The notes beneath the pieces are model-generated. The model was given only the letters and a program-made list of their open reading frames with translations. It was not told the DNA's origin and did not search any database. A stretch of DNA of 37,042 bases from Candidatus Avoscillospira stercorigallinarum (lineage in GTDB: Bacteria; Bacillota; Clostridia; Oscillospirales; Oscillospiraceae), in contig DVFN01000051.1 in NCBI GenBank assembly GCA_018713205.1, positions 1-37,042 of the forward strand, read 5' to 3'. Both the position numbers and the translations under genes were made by a program. Shown here one piece after another: positions 7,881-16,643 of this stretch (positions are counted from its first letter, which is position 1; each line of letters begins with the position of its first letter).

Positions 7881-8413
7881 GTCGTGCAATCAACCTCCCA
7901 CAGAATAATATCTCCCTGCCGGGGCAGCGATCCGACGCGGATGCTCTCCTCGGTAGTCTGCCTGTATCCCAGAATCCAATCCAGGTGACCGGGCTTGATC
8001 TCGTTGACAGACGCGATCAGGTCCGCCACGTTCTCCGGCTCCTCGATGGTGCCCACATACCAGATGATGAAGCGGTACAGAGCGGACTCCTCGATGACCT
8101 CTGCCGGGTACTGAGAATAGCTCTGGGCGATGGCCTGGATCAGCGCCTTGGTGGTGACGCCGGCGCCGCGCACCTTGGCGAGAACGCGGTCCCGCCGCCG
8201 CTGCTCACTGAGGGTCCGGTCCGTGGGGATGCCGTAAGCCTCCTCCCAGATCTCCAAGCCCCAGCCGCTGCAGGTGGAGGGGAACAGCTGCCGGAGGGTA
8301 AACGCCATATCGCCGTCGGCCCGGCGCAGCACGTTGAAGATCACGCGCTGCAGCTCCGCGTGCTGCGGGGTCAGCAGGTAAAAGGCAGGGAGCAGCTTCT
8401 CCACTGTGGTCAC
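7877..8413 (-). CDS. Baseplate protein, XkdU / DUF2313 family (gpI-like)
   Basis: 178 aa, the usual length for the family. The N-terminus (EKLLPAFYLLTPQHAELQ) and the central W-x-LEIWEEAYGI and RR-RVLAKVRG segments match the YmfQ/XkdU pattern. These proteins sit at the baseplate edge between the gpJ-like wedge and the fibres. The gene follows the gpJ-like gene with a 4-base overlap and precedes the collar-fibre gene, which is the conserved order in contractile-tail phages. Confidence 0.85.
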   Translation of the reverse strand: MTTVEKLLPAFYLLTPQHAELQRVIFNVLRRADGDMAFTLRQLFPSTCSGWGLEIWEEAYGIPTDRTLSEQRRRDRVLAKVRGAGVTTKALIQAIAQSYSQYPAEVIEESALYRFIIWYVGTIEEPENVADLIASVNEIKPGHLDWILGYRQTTEESIRVGSLPRQGDIILWEVDCTT

Positions 8414-9501
8414 GTGACCACCACCTCCCCCAGGGTCGGGATGCTGTCCGACGGGATAGAGATGTCAGCCGTGCTGCCGCCAACGGTTAGGGTCGAAAAG
8501 TTATCCACACCTGGGATGGTGAGCAGCAATGCGAGGATCCGGTTGTAGACCACAGTATAGGGAAGATCCTCGGTGGGCTGATAGTAGATCCGCTGATACT
8601 TGTTGTCGATCAGCGCCCTGAAATAGTCCTGGAGGGCGGCGGTGAATGCCTCTTTGACGGCCTCTGCGGTGGTTTCGGCCAGGGTTACAGCGGCGGATAC
8701 ACGGATCTCCACGGCCTTGGCAGCCTCCACCGTCGGCGTTGCGCCGATGGGCTTTTTCTGCAGAATATTCTGCAGCGCCGCTTCCACTTTTTCCTCGGAC
8801 GCCGGGGCATAGGTGCTGTCCACCAGAGTGACGCCCACGGTTCCGGGGCCGTTGGCCAGCTCCACGACCTTGGCCTCTCCGACGCCGTCGATCTCCAGGG
8901 CCCAAGCTCTGTAGTCCCAGCCGTTGCCGCTGGTGCGGGGCCGCTTGCGGGCCTCGTCGATGCGCTCATAGAGCTGCTGGCCGGATTCGTCGTCGGTGCC
9001 GCCGGTGGCCTCGGTATTGTAGTAGCTGGTGAGTCCCGGGATGTTGATCCACATGGAGGCCAGCGCTCCGGCGGCGATGTTATAGGCCGCGCCGTTCTCG
9101 GCCGCCTGGAGCTCGCAGACGGCCCGACCGTCCGCGCCGATGGTCACGGCCGCCACGGTGGAAAAACGCAGCCCTTCCGCCGTCAGGAAGACGGTGCCGC
9201 GCTGGATCAGCGTCCCCGGCGTGCCGAAGAGGTCCATGGAGCACTTGGCCACGGTCCCGCTCCGGCGGGTCATGTTGAAGTAGTCCCCGGCCACCAGGTC
9301 CAGGAACTGCCCGGAGGTCGGGTCCACAAACAGCATGGACGGCACGGCCCGCAGAGCCTGGTAGAACTCACTGGTGACCCGAGCTGCCGCGCCGATGGTG
9401 GCATCGGCAAAGCTGCCGGCCATGGCGCTGATGCCGGTGGCCGGGCTGAGCTCCTCCAGTGCCTCTTTCTTGATATTGGCCGTGGTGCGGTCCTCAAACA
9501 T
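8410..9501 (-). CDS. Baseplate J-like protein (XkdT)
   Basis: 363 aa from ATG at 9501, which overlaps the previous stop by 8 bases; an upstream start at 9564 would overlap the DUF2634 gene heavily and is unlikely. It contains 'LVAGDYFNMTRRSGTVAKCSMDLFG', the 'AAENGAAYNIAAG' turn and 'RRPRTSGN.WDYRAWA' type segments typical of gpJ wedge proteins. It forms the baseplate wedge with the XkdU- and gp25-like partners encoded on either side. Confidence 0.88.
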   Translation of the reverse strand: MFEDRTTANIKKEALEELSPATGISAMAGSFADATIGAAARVTSEFYQALRAVPSMLFVDPTSGQFLDLVAGDYFNMTRRSGTVAKCSMDLFGTPGTLIQRGTVFLTAEGLRFSTVAAVTIGADGRAVCELQAAENGAAYNIAAGALASMWINIPGLTSYYNTEATGGTDDESGQQLYERIDEARKRPRTSGNGWDYRAWALEIDGVGEAKVVELANGPGTVGVTLVDSTYAPASEEKVEAALQNILQKKPIGATPTVEAAKAVEIRVSAAVTLAETTAEAVKEAFTAALQDYFRALIDNKYQRIYYQPTEDLPYTVVYNRILALLLTIPGVDNFSTLTVGGSTADISIPSDSIPTLGEVVVT

Positions 9502-9919
9502 AGATTGCATCCCTCCCATACGGGGTCGTATATTCCACACGCATATGCAGCGTGGAGCCGTCAAAGGTCACGTCGTAGACGCGGCAGCTCTCGATATAAG
9601 GGTTGACCAGCAGCGCCTCGGTGACATAGCGTACCGCCTCGGACCGCTTGGTATCGGCTCGATAGGGGTAGCCCACCAGGCGCTCCAGCTCGCAGCCATA
9701 GTCCCAGGAAAAAGCGGCCCACTTGTACCGCTCTGTGGCGATAGCCCGCCAGACCCAGCTTTTCACGGCCTCGGCCCCGGAGACGATCACCGGGTTTCCG
9801 CCGGACCACCGCTCCCGGCCGGCCTCGGCGTCCCAGCTCACATCCCGGTAGATGGGAAGCGGGGCTGCCGTAGACTGCCCGGCGGGTACGGCATAAATCG
9901 GAAATAACGCTCTGGCCAT
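9494..9919 (-). CDS. XkdS / DUF2634 baseplate protein (gp25-like)
   Basis: 141 aa. The conserved core 'VVWRAIATERYKW..FSWDYG.ELE.LVG' and the C-terminal 'YIESCRVYDVTF' strand are the marks of DUF2634/gp25-type wedge proteins with a lysozyme-like fold but no lytic function. It lies one codon after the DUF2577 gene and overlaps the gpJ-like gene, keeping the XkdR-S-T order. Confidence 0.85.
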   Translation of the reverse strand: MARALFPIYAVPAGQSTAAPLPIYRDVSWDAEAGRERWSGGNPVIVSGAEAVKSWVWRAIATERYKWAAFSWDYGCELERLVGYPYRADTKRSEAVRYVTEALLVNPYIESCRVYDVTFDGSTLHMRVEYTTPYGRDAIYV

Positions 9920-9920
9920 A

Positions 9921-10223
9921 TCAACTCACCTTCGCTGTTAGATCATAGGTTTCCTGATCCGAGGACAGCATCATGACCCGGTCCCCGGCCCGGAGCTTGT
10001 TAGGGGCGCCGTCGTCCACGGTGTACTGATAATCCAGCAGCACAGAGACGTGGAGATCTTCCTTTTCCAGCCGCAGTCCGTCGGTCTCCACCACGATCAC
10101 CCCGCCGCCGGCGGCAATTACCTTCCCGACGGTGAAGGAATTGTGGGGCTGTACCCGGCGGGCCAGGCCCTGGACGGCCACGGCCATCCGCGTGATGCTT
10201 TCGTCGAATGTGGGCAGTCCCAT
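9921..10223 (-). CDS. XkdR / DUF2577 family baseplate protein
   Basis: 100 aa. A predicted OB-like beta domain shows 'TVGKVIAAGGGVIVVETDGLRLEKEDL' and ends with 'LRAGDRVMMLSSDQETYDLTAKV'. This pattern is shared by short DUF2577 proteins, which lie between the hub protein and DUF2634 in PBSX-like tails. It probably forms part of the spike or hub. Confidence 0.8.
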   Translation of the reverse strand: MGLPTFDESITRMAVAVQGLARRVQPHNSFTVGKVIAAGGGVIVVETDGLRLEKEDLHVSVLLDYQYTVDDGAPNKLRAGDRVMMLSSDQETYDLTAKVS

Positions 10224-10224
10224 A

Positions 10225-11208
10225 CTATCCCTCGCTTCCCGCGCTCATTTCGTTGACGATGTTCCGGAAATTCAGCTTTAGCTTCGTCTTGTGCAGGCCG
10301 TTTCTCCAGGTGTGGGTATCAGAGTCGATCCAGAACAGGCCGCTGACGCCGCTGCCGGTGTCCCGGAGCAGGATGGCCTCACCGGTAATCAGCCGGACAT
10401 CCCCGTCCACCTCCACGGTCAGCGTCTGCTGGAGACCGTGGTCCTGAATCCAGGCCTCTGCCTCTGCCTGGCTGTCCTGGCCGCTGGACTGCTGGAGGAT
10501 ATGCTGCAGCGTCCCGTTCTGCCGGACGGATTCGGCGTCGCTGACCACCGTGACCTCCGCGCCGGTGTCGGTGACGATCTTCACGGTGTTCTGCAGCTTG
10601 GAGATATCCCATGTGATGGTCACGGCCTGGGTGATTTTGATTTCCAGATTGGCCGTATCAGGCTTCTCCGCCACGTCCAGGGCTCCGTCGCCGGAAAACC
10701 GCATCAGATACCGCTTCCCGTTGTCGGCCCCGGCTATGGTGTAGGCGGTGCCGATGATCTGCAGCAGCGTGACGCCGGGGAATTTCCGCTTGATCTTGCT
10801 GCCGGTGGCGGCCAGCTGCCCCACGGGAATGCCGAAGTCCCCGCACACCGTGGCGGCGATCTGCTCTGCCGGGGTACCGTCAAAGCGGTACCAGCCCTCA
10901 TTCTGGGCCAGGTACCAGCCCCGGTCCATGGAGGTGATATCGCCCAGGACGCTCTGGCTGTCGGTGGTGACAGACTGGAGCGGGCCGGTGTAGATGGCTT
11001 TTCCGTCCACCAACATGGTGATCTGGCAGCCTTCGGCCAGATCCGGCAGGCTGGCCGGGTCCCGCTTGTCCAGGGCCAGGGTTGCACCCCACTCCCGGGG
11101 CACCTTGGAGATATTGCCCTGCCAGGTGATATCCCGGATCAGCTGGGTGATATCCCTCGCGCTGCCGCCGCCCGGGGCGGTGAGGAGCACGCTGTAGTCT
11201 CTATCCAT
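10225..11208 (-). CDS. Baseplate hub protein (XkdQ, gpD-like)
   Basis: 327 aa. It starts with a beta-rich domain (ITQLIRDITWQGNISK), has 'TPAEQIAATVCGDFGIPVGQL' as found in phage late-control D-type hubs, and ends with 'FWIDSDTHTWRNGLHKTKLKLNFRN', a region shared by XkdQ proteins. It would form the ring at the tail tip joining the tube to the spike. The 8-base overlap with the upstream LysM gene indicates coupled expression. Confidence 0.85.
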   Translation of the reverse strand: MDRDYSVLLTAPGGGSARDITQLIRDITWQGNISKVPREWGATLALDKRDPASLPDLAEGCQITMLVDGKAIYTGPLQSVTTDSQSVLGDITSMDRGWYLAQNEGWYRFDGTPAEQIAATVCGDFGIPVGQLAATGSKIKRKFPGVTLLQIIGTAYTIAGADNGKRYLMRFSGDGALDVAEKPDTANLEIKITQAVTITWDISKLQNTVKIVTDTGAEVTVVSDAESVRQNGTLQHILQQSSGQDSQAEAEAWIQDHGLQQTLTVEVDGDVRLITGEAILLRDTGSGVSGLFWIDSDTHTWRNGLHKTKLKLNFRNIVNEMSAGSEG

Positions 11209-11950
11209 AGTTAAGCCTCAGATTCCAGGTGCCGGTGGTCGGGTCCCAGGTACTCTCGGTGCGCTCCTGGATGATTTCTGAGCGGCTCTTGGCCTGCGCC
11301 GCCGGGAGATCGTCCCGGGCCGGAATGGTAATGGTCTGCCCCGGGTAGATCAGGTTGGGGTTCTCTATGATATCGCTGTTGGCGGCGGCAATGCGGCGGT
11401 ATTCCGTGCCGCTGCCGTAGTACCGCTCGGCAATGCCCCAGAGGGTGTCCCCGGCCTCGACGGTGTAGGACCGGGCCGTAGCCGCGCCGGTGGCGTCATC
11501 CCGCTTGGCGGCCGCGCCGCCGGAGATGGGCAGCACCGCCGCAGCAGGCCGCTGGTACCCCCGGAGAGTGATGGAGGCCGTGACATCATTGGTGCCGTCA
11601 TCCTCGCCCCAGGTGAGGTCCTCGAGCAGCACCTGGTCGTTGACTCTGGTGCCGGATACGATGTAGCGCACCACGTCCCCGGCCTGGCACCAGCTCTGCA
11701 GGATATTGAGATAATAGTCCGGGTCAGCCACGGCGCCGGGATTGCAGAACGGGTAGAGCTGGGCCGGGAGCAGCGCCTGGATCGTGGCGGTGCCCAGGGT
11801 CCTGGTGCCGGGGTAGTTGGTCTCGCCGATTTGATCCAGGCGGACGCTCTCGATCTGGTTCCCTGTACTCCAGGTGTAGCTGCTGGGCGTCACCGGCAGC
11901 ACCAGCTCCCGGCCCGTGGCCTCATGGAGAAAGGATATGGTTCTCAGCAT
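11201..11950 (-). CDS. XkdP-like LysM tail protein
   Basis: 249 aa. ATG at 11950 overlaps the tape-measure stop as TGATG. A C-terminal LysM domain (about residues 165-215: YTVEAGDTLWGIAERYYGSG, then INNP-like 'NPNLIYPGQTITIP') binds peptidoglycan. The N-terminal region matches the XkdP pattern 'ELVLPVTPSSYTWSTGNQ'. It probably connects tape measure and hub and helps the tail engage the wall. Confidence 0.88.
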   Translation of the reverse strand: MLRTISFLHEATGRELVLPVTPSSYTWSTGNQIESVRLDQIGETNYPGTRTLGTATIQALLPAQLYPFCNPGAVADPDYYLNILQSWCQAGDVVRYIVSGTRVNDQVLLEDLTWGEDDGTNDVTASITLRGYQRPAAAVLPISGGAAAKRDDATGAATARSYTVEAGDTLWGIAERYYGSGTEYRRIAAANSDIIENPNLIYPGQTITIPARDDLPAAQAKSRSEIIQERTESTWDPTTGTWNLRLNYG

Positions 11951-14028
11951 CAGCTGCCCACCCCCGCTGCCAGCGCCCGCTCCAGGGCGTCCGCGATCCG
12001 CGCCGCGATCAGGTCGATGTCGCTGTCGTCCCGAACGCTCCACTGGCCGGATATATTGACGTTGACGCTGCGGGCAGCCGTCGAATCGGCTTCCCGGGCC
12101 TCCCGGGCGGTCAGCACTCGCTCCCCCTCGTGGAGGATGGCCCGGAAGCCGTCATAGGGGACGCGGTTGAGGCCGTAGGCGTAACCGCCGGTGGACTGTA
12201 CGCGCTTTGCGTAGGCGTTCGATGAAGAGATATAGGCAGAAGTGTCAGCTGGAGCATTCGACCATGGCCGAAGGGAAAGTGAAGTCTCAGACATAGCCTC
12301 TGACAGGGCCGCCTGGAGGCCCTTGGAGAACTTCTGCCCCAACTCATAGCCAGCATTCCACATATCCTCGCTGGCGGCGCTGTCCTCCTGGACGCCCTGG
12401 ATCAGTCTGCTTTGCATCTCGCGCATCTCCTTGGCGCCTTCGCTCTCGTTGTAGTCGCTCATGCCCTTGACCTGGGCTTGCATGATCAGGCGGCCCATTT
12501 CCGCGGCATTCCCCTCGGCCTCGGCGATCTGATAGTCTTCGTTGTTCGTCATGACGTCGGTGATGGCGTTTCGGATGTACTCCTCTTTTTGGTTCTCCAG
12601 TTTTGCCATGTATGCTCCCATGGCCCGGTTTGCCTCTTCCATCATGGCCCCGGACTCGCCGGAGAGGAAACTGATCTCGTCCTCCAGGCCCTGCTTGCGG
12701 GTCTCGTTGTATCCCTCGCCGTAGGCCGCGTCCATGGCGGTCTGGGCGTCGGTCAGGGTGGACTGGAGACCGGAGAATGTCTTGGCCATGGTGTCCATAG
12801 CCCCGGCATAGCGCTCCATGCCATTCTGGATGATGTCCACGGCGTCCTGGCCGGAGATGGCTCTTTCACTGATCATGTCATAGATCGTTCCCTGGTCCAC
12901 TCCGTAGTGCTCACTCATCATGCCAATGACATCCACGCCACGTTCCTGGAGCATATTGAGGTATTCCAGGTTTGCCTTGTCGCTCGTCTCCATGCGGCTT
13001 AGACTTCGCGCCATGATGGTCATATCGCTACCGCTCAGCCCAAGCGAGCTGCCTGCGTTTCCGATTCCCTCCATCAGGTCCATCATGCGCTGGAGACCGC
13101 TGATCGTGCCGTCAGCAAAGCCCGGGGCCAGGGCGCGGCTCATAGCCGTCAGGTCGCTGTATTCCAGTGGCGTTTTGTTTGCAAATTCACGGAGCGCATC
13201 AAGATATCGGCCTCCGTATCCTTCTCCCAGCAGCTGATTGAAGCCGATCCTGTCCAGCTCCCACTGGGCGGCGGTGGTGGACCCGGCGGCAATGCTCTCC
13301 TGCATGGCGGTGAGCTGGCCTTCCACCGCTTCCTGGACGTAAGCTTTAAAAGCGTCGTCCTTTTGCTCGTAGTTCTGCGCCGCGCCTCCTGCCAGGCCTA
13401 CCAGGCCGCCGACTGCGGCGCCAATCGCAGTTCCGACGCCTGGCGCAATCATGGTTCCGATGGCAGCGCCGGATCCAGCGCCGCCCAGGGCCCCGGAGAG
13501 AAGATTTCCGCCGGCGTTGCCTAGCCAACTGCCGCCGACGGAATTGGCCCACTGGCCGGCCATGTCGCCGATCTGGGAATAGAGTCCGGCCTGGCCGATG
13601 GACTGGAGCATGTTCATGGCGCCCTGGGGCTGGGTGCTGCCGCCTATGCGGTTGTTGGCTCTGGAGATAGCCCCGGTGGCCTCCTCCATGTCCCGGGTAG
13701 TGGCCCTGATCTGGCGGCCCACCAGCTCATACTGCTGGCGGATGTTGGTGAGGTTCTCCTCTGCCTGCCGCCAGTCTGCCTCGGCGGCTTTCCTCTCAGC
13801 TTCTGTGGCGCTGTCGCCAAGGGCCTCAAAGGCCTTCTGGGCGCTCTTGGCCTCCCGGGTCGCACTGGCCAGGTCCATTTTCATCTGGACCCGGGTGCTG
13901 TTGAGGCGGTCCAGCTCCCGCTGCAGCTCCGACACGTCGGTCCGGAACGCGGTCATAGAATTGCGCATTCCGACCACAGCCTGGGAAAGATTGTCCTTGA
14001 CGCTCATGGCTACGCTGGCATCTGGCAT
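11950..14028 (-). CDS. Tape measure protein
   Basis: 692 aa. The N-terminal 120 residues are coiled coil (ELQRELDRLNSTR onward). A Gly/Ala-rich hydrophobic stretch follows (about residues 180-225, GVGTAIGAAVGGLVGLAGGA). The centre holds the typical tape-measure segment 'LALTSMSRAL'-type SDLTAMSRALAPG and 'SGQDAVDIIQNGMERY'. The C-terminus ends with an amphipathic helix. By the usual relation of length to tail this predicts a fairly short tail, on the order of 100 nm. The start overlaps the -1 frame stop of the tail chaperone. Confidence 0.9.
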   Translation of the reverse strand: MPDASVAMSVKDNLSQAVVGMRNSMTAFRTDVSELQRELDRLNSTRVQMKMDLASATREAKSAQKAFEALGDSATEAERKAAEADWRQAEENLTNIRQQYELVGRQIRATTRDMEEATGAISRANNRIGGSTQPQGAMNMLQSIGQAGLYSQIGDMAGQWANSVGGSWLGNAGGNLLSGALGGAGSGAAIGTMIAPGVGTAIGAAVGGLVGLAGGAAQNYEQKDDAFKAYVQEAVEGQLTAMQESIAAGSTTAAQWELDRIGFNQLLGEGYGGRYLDALREFANKTPLEYSDLTAMSRALAPGFADGTISGLQRMMDLMEGIGNAGSSLGLSGSDMTIMARSLSRMETSDKANLEYLNMLQERGVDVIGMMSEHYGVDQGTIYDMISERAISGQDAVDIIQNGMERYAGAMDTMAKTFSGLQSTLTDAQTAMDAAYGEGYNETRKQGLEDEISFLSGESGAMMEEANRAMGAYMAKLENQKEEYIRNAITDVMTNNEDYQIAEAEGNAAEMGRLIMQAQVKGMSDYNESEGAKEMREMQSRLIQGVQEDSAASEDMWNAGYELGQKFSKGLQAALSEAMSETSLSLRPWSNAPADTSAYISSSNAYAKRVQSTGGYAYGLNRVPYDGFRAILHEGERVLTAREAREADSTAARSVNVNISGQWSVRDDSDIDLIAARIADALERALAAGVGS

Positions 14029-14180
14029 TTATCCCGCCTCCTCTCGCTTTCTCAAGTAGTCGATCAGCAGGGCCATGGTGAGGGCCTGCTCGGTGGGGCT
14101 CTGCCGGAGATATTCCCCCGGCAGAATACCAAAACGAAGCAGCACCTGCATGACATCCCACCGGCCCTGCGGGATCAGTT
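14029..14180 (-). CDS. -1 frame extension of the tail assembly chaperone (GT-like)
   Basis: Beyond the zero-frame stop at 14175-14177 the -1 frame stays open from the slip site to TAA at 14029-14031. It adds 49 residues (LIPQGRWDVM ... LRKREEAG). There is no ribosome site or start at its beginning, so it is expected to be made only as a fusion to the preceding gene, giving about 185 aa. Such chaperone pairs coat the tape measure and recruit tube subunits. The open frame ends just where the tape-measure gene begins. Confidence 0.75.
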
Positions 14181-14585
14181 TTTTTCGGCGTCCTCCAGGA
14201 TATCCGCCACCGCGTGGCTCTCCAGATCAGCCGCCGGGGCGTCCATGGTCACGACGCTTCCGGCAGCGTAGCCGTTGATGACGTCTGCCGCCTTGCAGAT
14301 CTTCTCGATCTCGCCGCCGCGGAACAGCTTTTTCACGGCGTCCGCCGGGGTGGCACAGCCCATCTTGTCCCGGTAGAACGCCTCAGACCGGAAGTCCGGC
14401 GCTTTGACCGAGGCCAGGAGGTAGGCCATATTGGCGTCCTCCCGGCGACGGCAGCGCATCAGTTCGTCGTAGCCGATCTCCTGCAGGGTCAGCTTCAGGC
14501 CCAGGCGGGGGATCAGGACGTCCTTGGTCTCCTTCTCGGGGAGCTCCAGCCCCAGCAGGGCATTCAAATCGGTTTTGGTCTTCAT
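14175..14585 (-). CDS. Tail assembly chaperone (XkdN-like)
   Basis: 136 aa. The pattern 'KDVLIPRLGLKLTLQEIGYDELMRCRRRE' and 'SEAFYRDKMGCATPADAVKKLF' matches XkdN/TAC proteins of PBSX-type tails. It lies between the tube gene and the tape measure. Its last codons contain the slippery site that fuses it to a 49-aa extension. The short form is expected to be in large excess over the fusion, as the ratio is important for tail assembly in lambda. Confidence 0.88.
   Translation of the reverse strand: MKTKTDLNALLGLELPEKETKDVLIPRLGLKLTLQEIGYDELMRCRRREDANMAYLLASVKAPDFRSEAFYRDKMGCATPADAVKKLFRGGEIEKICKAADVINGYAAGSVVTMDAPAADLESHAVADILEDAEKN
14178..14184 (-). promoter_or_regulatory. Slippery heptamer for -1 ribosomal frameshift
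   Basis: On the minus strand the heptamer is A_AAA_AAC, in the correct register (codons GAA AAA AAC) and directly followed by TGA. This is a canonical X_XXY_YYZ site. The position, at the last codon of the gene before the tape measure, is the same as in lambda G-GT and many other tailed phages. Confidence 0.8.
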
Positions 14586-14600
14586 GTAGTCCTCCTGTCT

Positions 14601-15041
14601 TTAGTTCGGCTCGATCACGTCCAGCAGCTCGTACCGCGTGAACGTGAAGGGGCGGGTCACCGTGCCGGGCGTGGCCACCTTGTGGTCCGCCAGGGTCACA
14701 TCGTCAAAGCTGCAGTTGTAGAACGCGATGCGCTCGCAGCCATAGGCATCCGGATCGTTGACCTTGGTGATGATGGTATAGCGCCGGTCGATACCGTTCA
14801 GAACACCCTGTTCCTCCTCCAGGTCCGCAGAGTCCACCTTGTGCATGGTGAGACTGCCGGTGCCGGAGCCGCCGGTGGCCTTTTTGTCTTCCATGAACTG
14901 GCCGCACAGTTGGATCACCGTCTTGTTCTTGGCGATTTTGGCCTGGCAGGCCGTGCATTCCGCCTTCAGGATCCCATCGACCCATACCTCGGTATAGGTG
15001 CCGTTGATGACCCGTTTGGCGCTGTCAATTCTCTGTGCCAT
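14601..15041 (-). CDS. Tail tube protein (XkdM, DUF2001)
   Basis: 146 aa from ATG at 15041; a reading frame that continues upstream to 15203 lies inside the sheath gene and is not used. It shows 'INGTYTEVWVDG' at the N-terminus, 'TGSGTGSLTMHKV' in the middle and 'TRPFTFTRYELLD' at the end, the marks of XkdM-type tube proteins. Lying directly after the sheath gene confirms a contractile tail. Confidence 0.88.
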   Translation of the reverse strand: MAQRIDSAKRVINGTYTEVWVDGILKAECTACQAKIAKNKTVIQLCGQFMEDKKATGGSGTGSLTMHKVDSADLEEEQGVLNGIDRRYTIITKVNDPDAYGCERIAFYNCSFDDVTLADHKVATPGTVTRPFTFTRYELLDVIEPN

Positions 15042-15055
15042 TCTTGCGCACCCCC

Positions 15056-16156
15056 TTAGAGATTGCTGAAGCGGACTTCGAAGTCCTCCATGGCGTCCAC
15101 AATACGGCCGCCGCAGCGGATAAAGACCCAGGTGCCGGTCTGGTACTCCAGAATCTGCTGCCGGGTCAGACCGGACACATCCACGCCATTGGCCCGCAGC
15201 CAATTATACTGGGCATCGTAGTCCACCTCGGCAAAGCTCTCCCCGGGGTTCAGCACGCCCTCCCGCTCCAGGTACTGGAAATAGGACAGGATGGCCGCCA
15301 CCAGGATCTGCTTGTTGTCGTAGGTGTTCGGGAACTTGCCGATATACTCTCCTTCGATGGTGGTCCGGAGGTAGTAGGTGATCAGGTCCATGGCCTCGAC
15401 GATCTTGATCTTCCGCCAGTCCTCTTTGCCGCCCTTGGGAATCGTCTGCATGGAGTTGACACCCCGGGCGATCTTGGCCTGAACGCCGTCGTGGACCAGG
15501 ATCAGCTTGCCGCCATCGATGGCGTCATTGATCGCCGACGTGGTACGAGCCGTGACGGCAGTCAGCTCCGGCAGCGGCGCGTAGGTGGAGGACATTCCCA
15601 TGGGGATGCCAGCCAGCACGCCGGCGATTCTGGCGCAGTAGCTGGAGGCGGTCACCGCCTGGTCTCCCTGCATCATGCCGGTTTCGTCCAGCTCGATGAC
15701 GCCGATGTTGTCGGCGCCGGTGGTGTCAAAGGGCCGCACCAGCTTGGGCGTCCGGTACAGCGCCCGCTGGGCCAGGGTCCACTCCAGCAGCTTGGCGGAC
15801 TCCTCGTCCGTCATATCGGGCGGCCCGGCGATGTAGTCCACGCTGTAGCGCTCGATGAGCTTCAGGCCGTTTTCCAGGGCCGTGGTGTTTTCCGTGCCGG
15901 GGGCAATGACCAGCAGCACCACCAGGGACGGGACGCCCCGGTCGCTGCCCTCAAAGGCGGTTTTGATGTGCGTCTTGTTCGCCTCTCCCAGATCCTCCGG
16001 GATCAGCGTCTGACTCTGCAGCAGGTGCACGCCCTGCTTGTTGGGGTCCCGGACGATCACGGCCACATAGCCGCGCTTGGCCCGGTTGTTGGCCGCCTGC
16101 GCCGCCGCCTCAAAGGCGATAAACAGCTTCGGCAGACCGATGGTATTAAGCGCCAT
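15056..16156 (-). CDS. Contractile tail sheath protein (XkdK)
   Basis: 366 aa. It starts MALNTIGLPKLFIAFEAAA and carries the sheath core 'YIAGPPDMTDE' and 'VTARTTSAIND', with the C-terminal 'REGVLNPGESFAEVDY' strand region typical of short XkdK sheaths. The ribosome site AAGGAG lies 8 bases upstream. The sheath contracts to drive the tube through the cell envelope, so the phage has myovirus morphology. Confidence 0.92.
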   Translation of the reverse strand: MALNTIGLPKLFIAFEAAAQAANNRAKRGYVAVIVRDPNKQGVHLLQSQTLIPEDLGEANKTHIKTAFEGSDRGVPSLVVLLVIAPGTENTTALENGLKLIERYSVDYIAGPPDMTDEESAKLLEWTLAQRALYRTPKLVRPFDTTGADNIGVIELDETGMMQGDQAVTASSYCARIAGVLAGIPMGMSSTYAPLPELTAVTARTTSAINDAIDGGKLILVHDGVQAKIARGVNSMQTIPKGGKEDWRKIKIVEAMDLITYYLRTTIEGEYIGKFPNTYDNKQILVAAILSYFQYLEREGVLNPGESFAEVDYDAQYNWLRANGVDVSGLTRQQILEYQTGTWVFIRCGGRIVDAMEDFEVRFSNL

Positions 16157-16643
16157 ATGATTCTCCTTCCTCGGAATTGACCCGCAGCGCGTAGTCCTCC
16201 ATGAGCGGCGTGGCCTTCGTCACGGGGTCGTCCGGGTCATGTATATCGTGATAGCCAGGCCGCTGGTCGTACCAGGACGCAGTGAAGCGGATATAGGCCA
16301 CGCCAGGGCCGCTGCCGTCCGCCACTGTGGAAATCTGCACCGCCCGGTCCCCGACGATCAGGTGCGGGGCTCCGAAGGCCTCCAGCACCGCCGCCTGGTT
16401 CTGCCGCAGCTCCTCGGTGCTCTGCTCATCGTAGTCGTCGGTGGAACAGAACAGCTCCAGCTCCGTCTCCACGTTCCACAGCACCACCGCGATGCCGGCA
16501 GAGGTAAATCCCGCCTCGGTGACATAGAGGAACGACGACGGCCTTTGGAAGTCGGCGGGGCAGAAGTCCCGGTAGATCATCCGGTCCGGCCATAGTGCGG
16601 CGATTTTCGAGGCAATGGCCTCACAGAGGTCAACCTGGTTCAT
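16146..16643 (-). CDS. Tail terminator / completion protein (DUF6838-like)
   Basis: 165 aa. The pattern 'ICxxIAxKIAALWPDRMIYRDFCPADFQRPSSFLYV' and 'WNVETELELFCSTDDYDE' fits the phage tail terminator family found before sheath genes in Firmicutes. It overlaps both neighbours by a few bases. It would cap the tail tube and join it to the neck. Confidence 0.75.
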   Translation of the reverse strand: MNQVDLCEAIASKIAALWPDRMIYRDFCPADFQRPSSFLYVTEAGFTSAGIAVVLWNVETELELFCSTDDYDEQSTEELRQNQAAVLEAFGAPHLIVGDRAVQISTVADGSGPGVAYIRFTASWYDQRPGYHDIHDPDDPVTKATPLMEDYALRVNSEEGESYGA

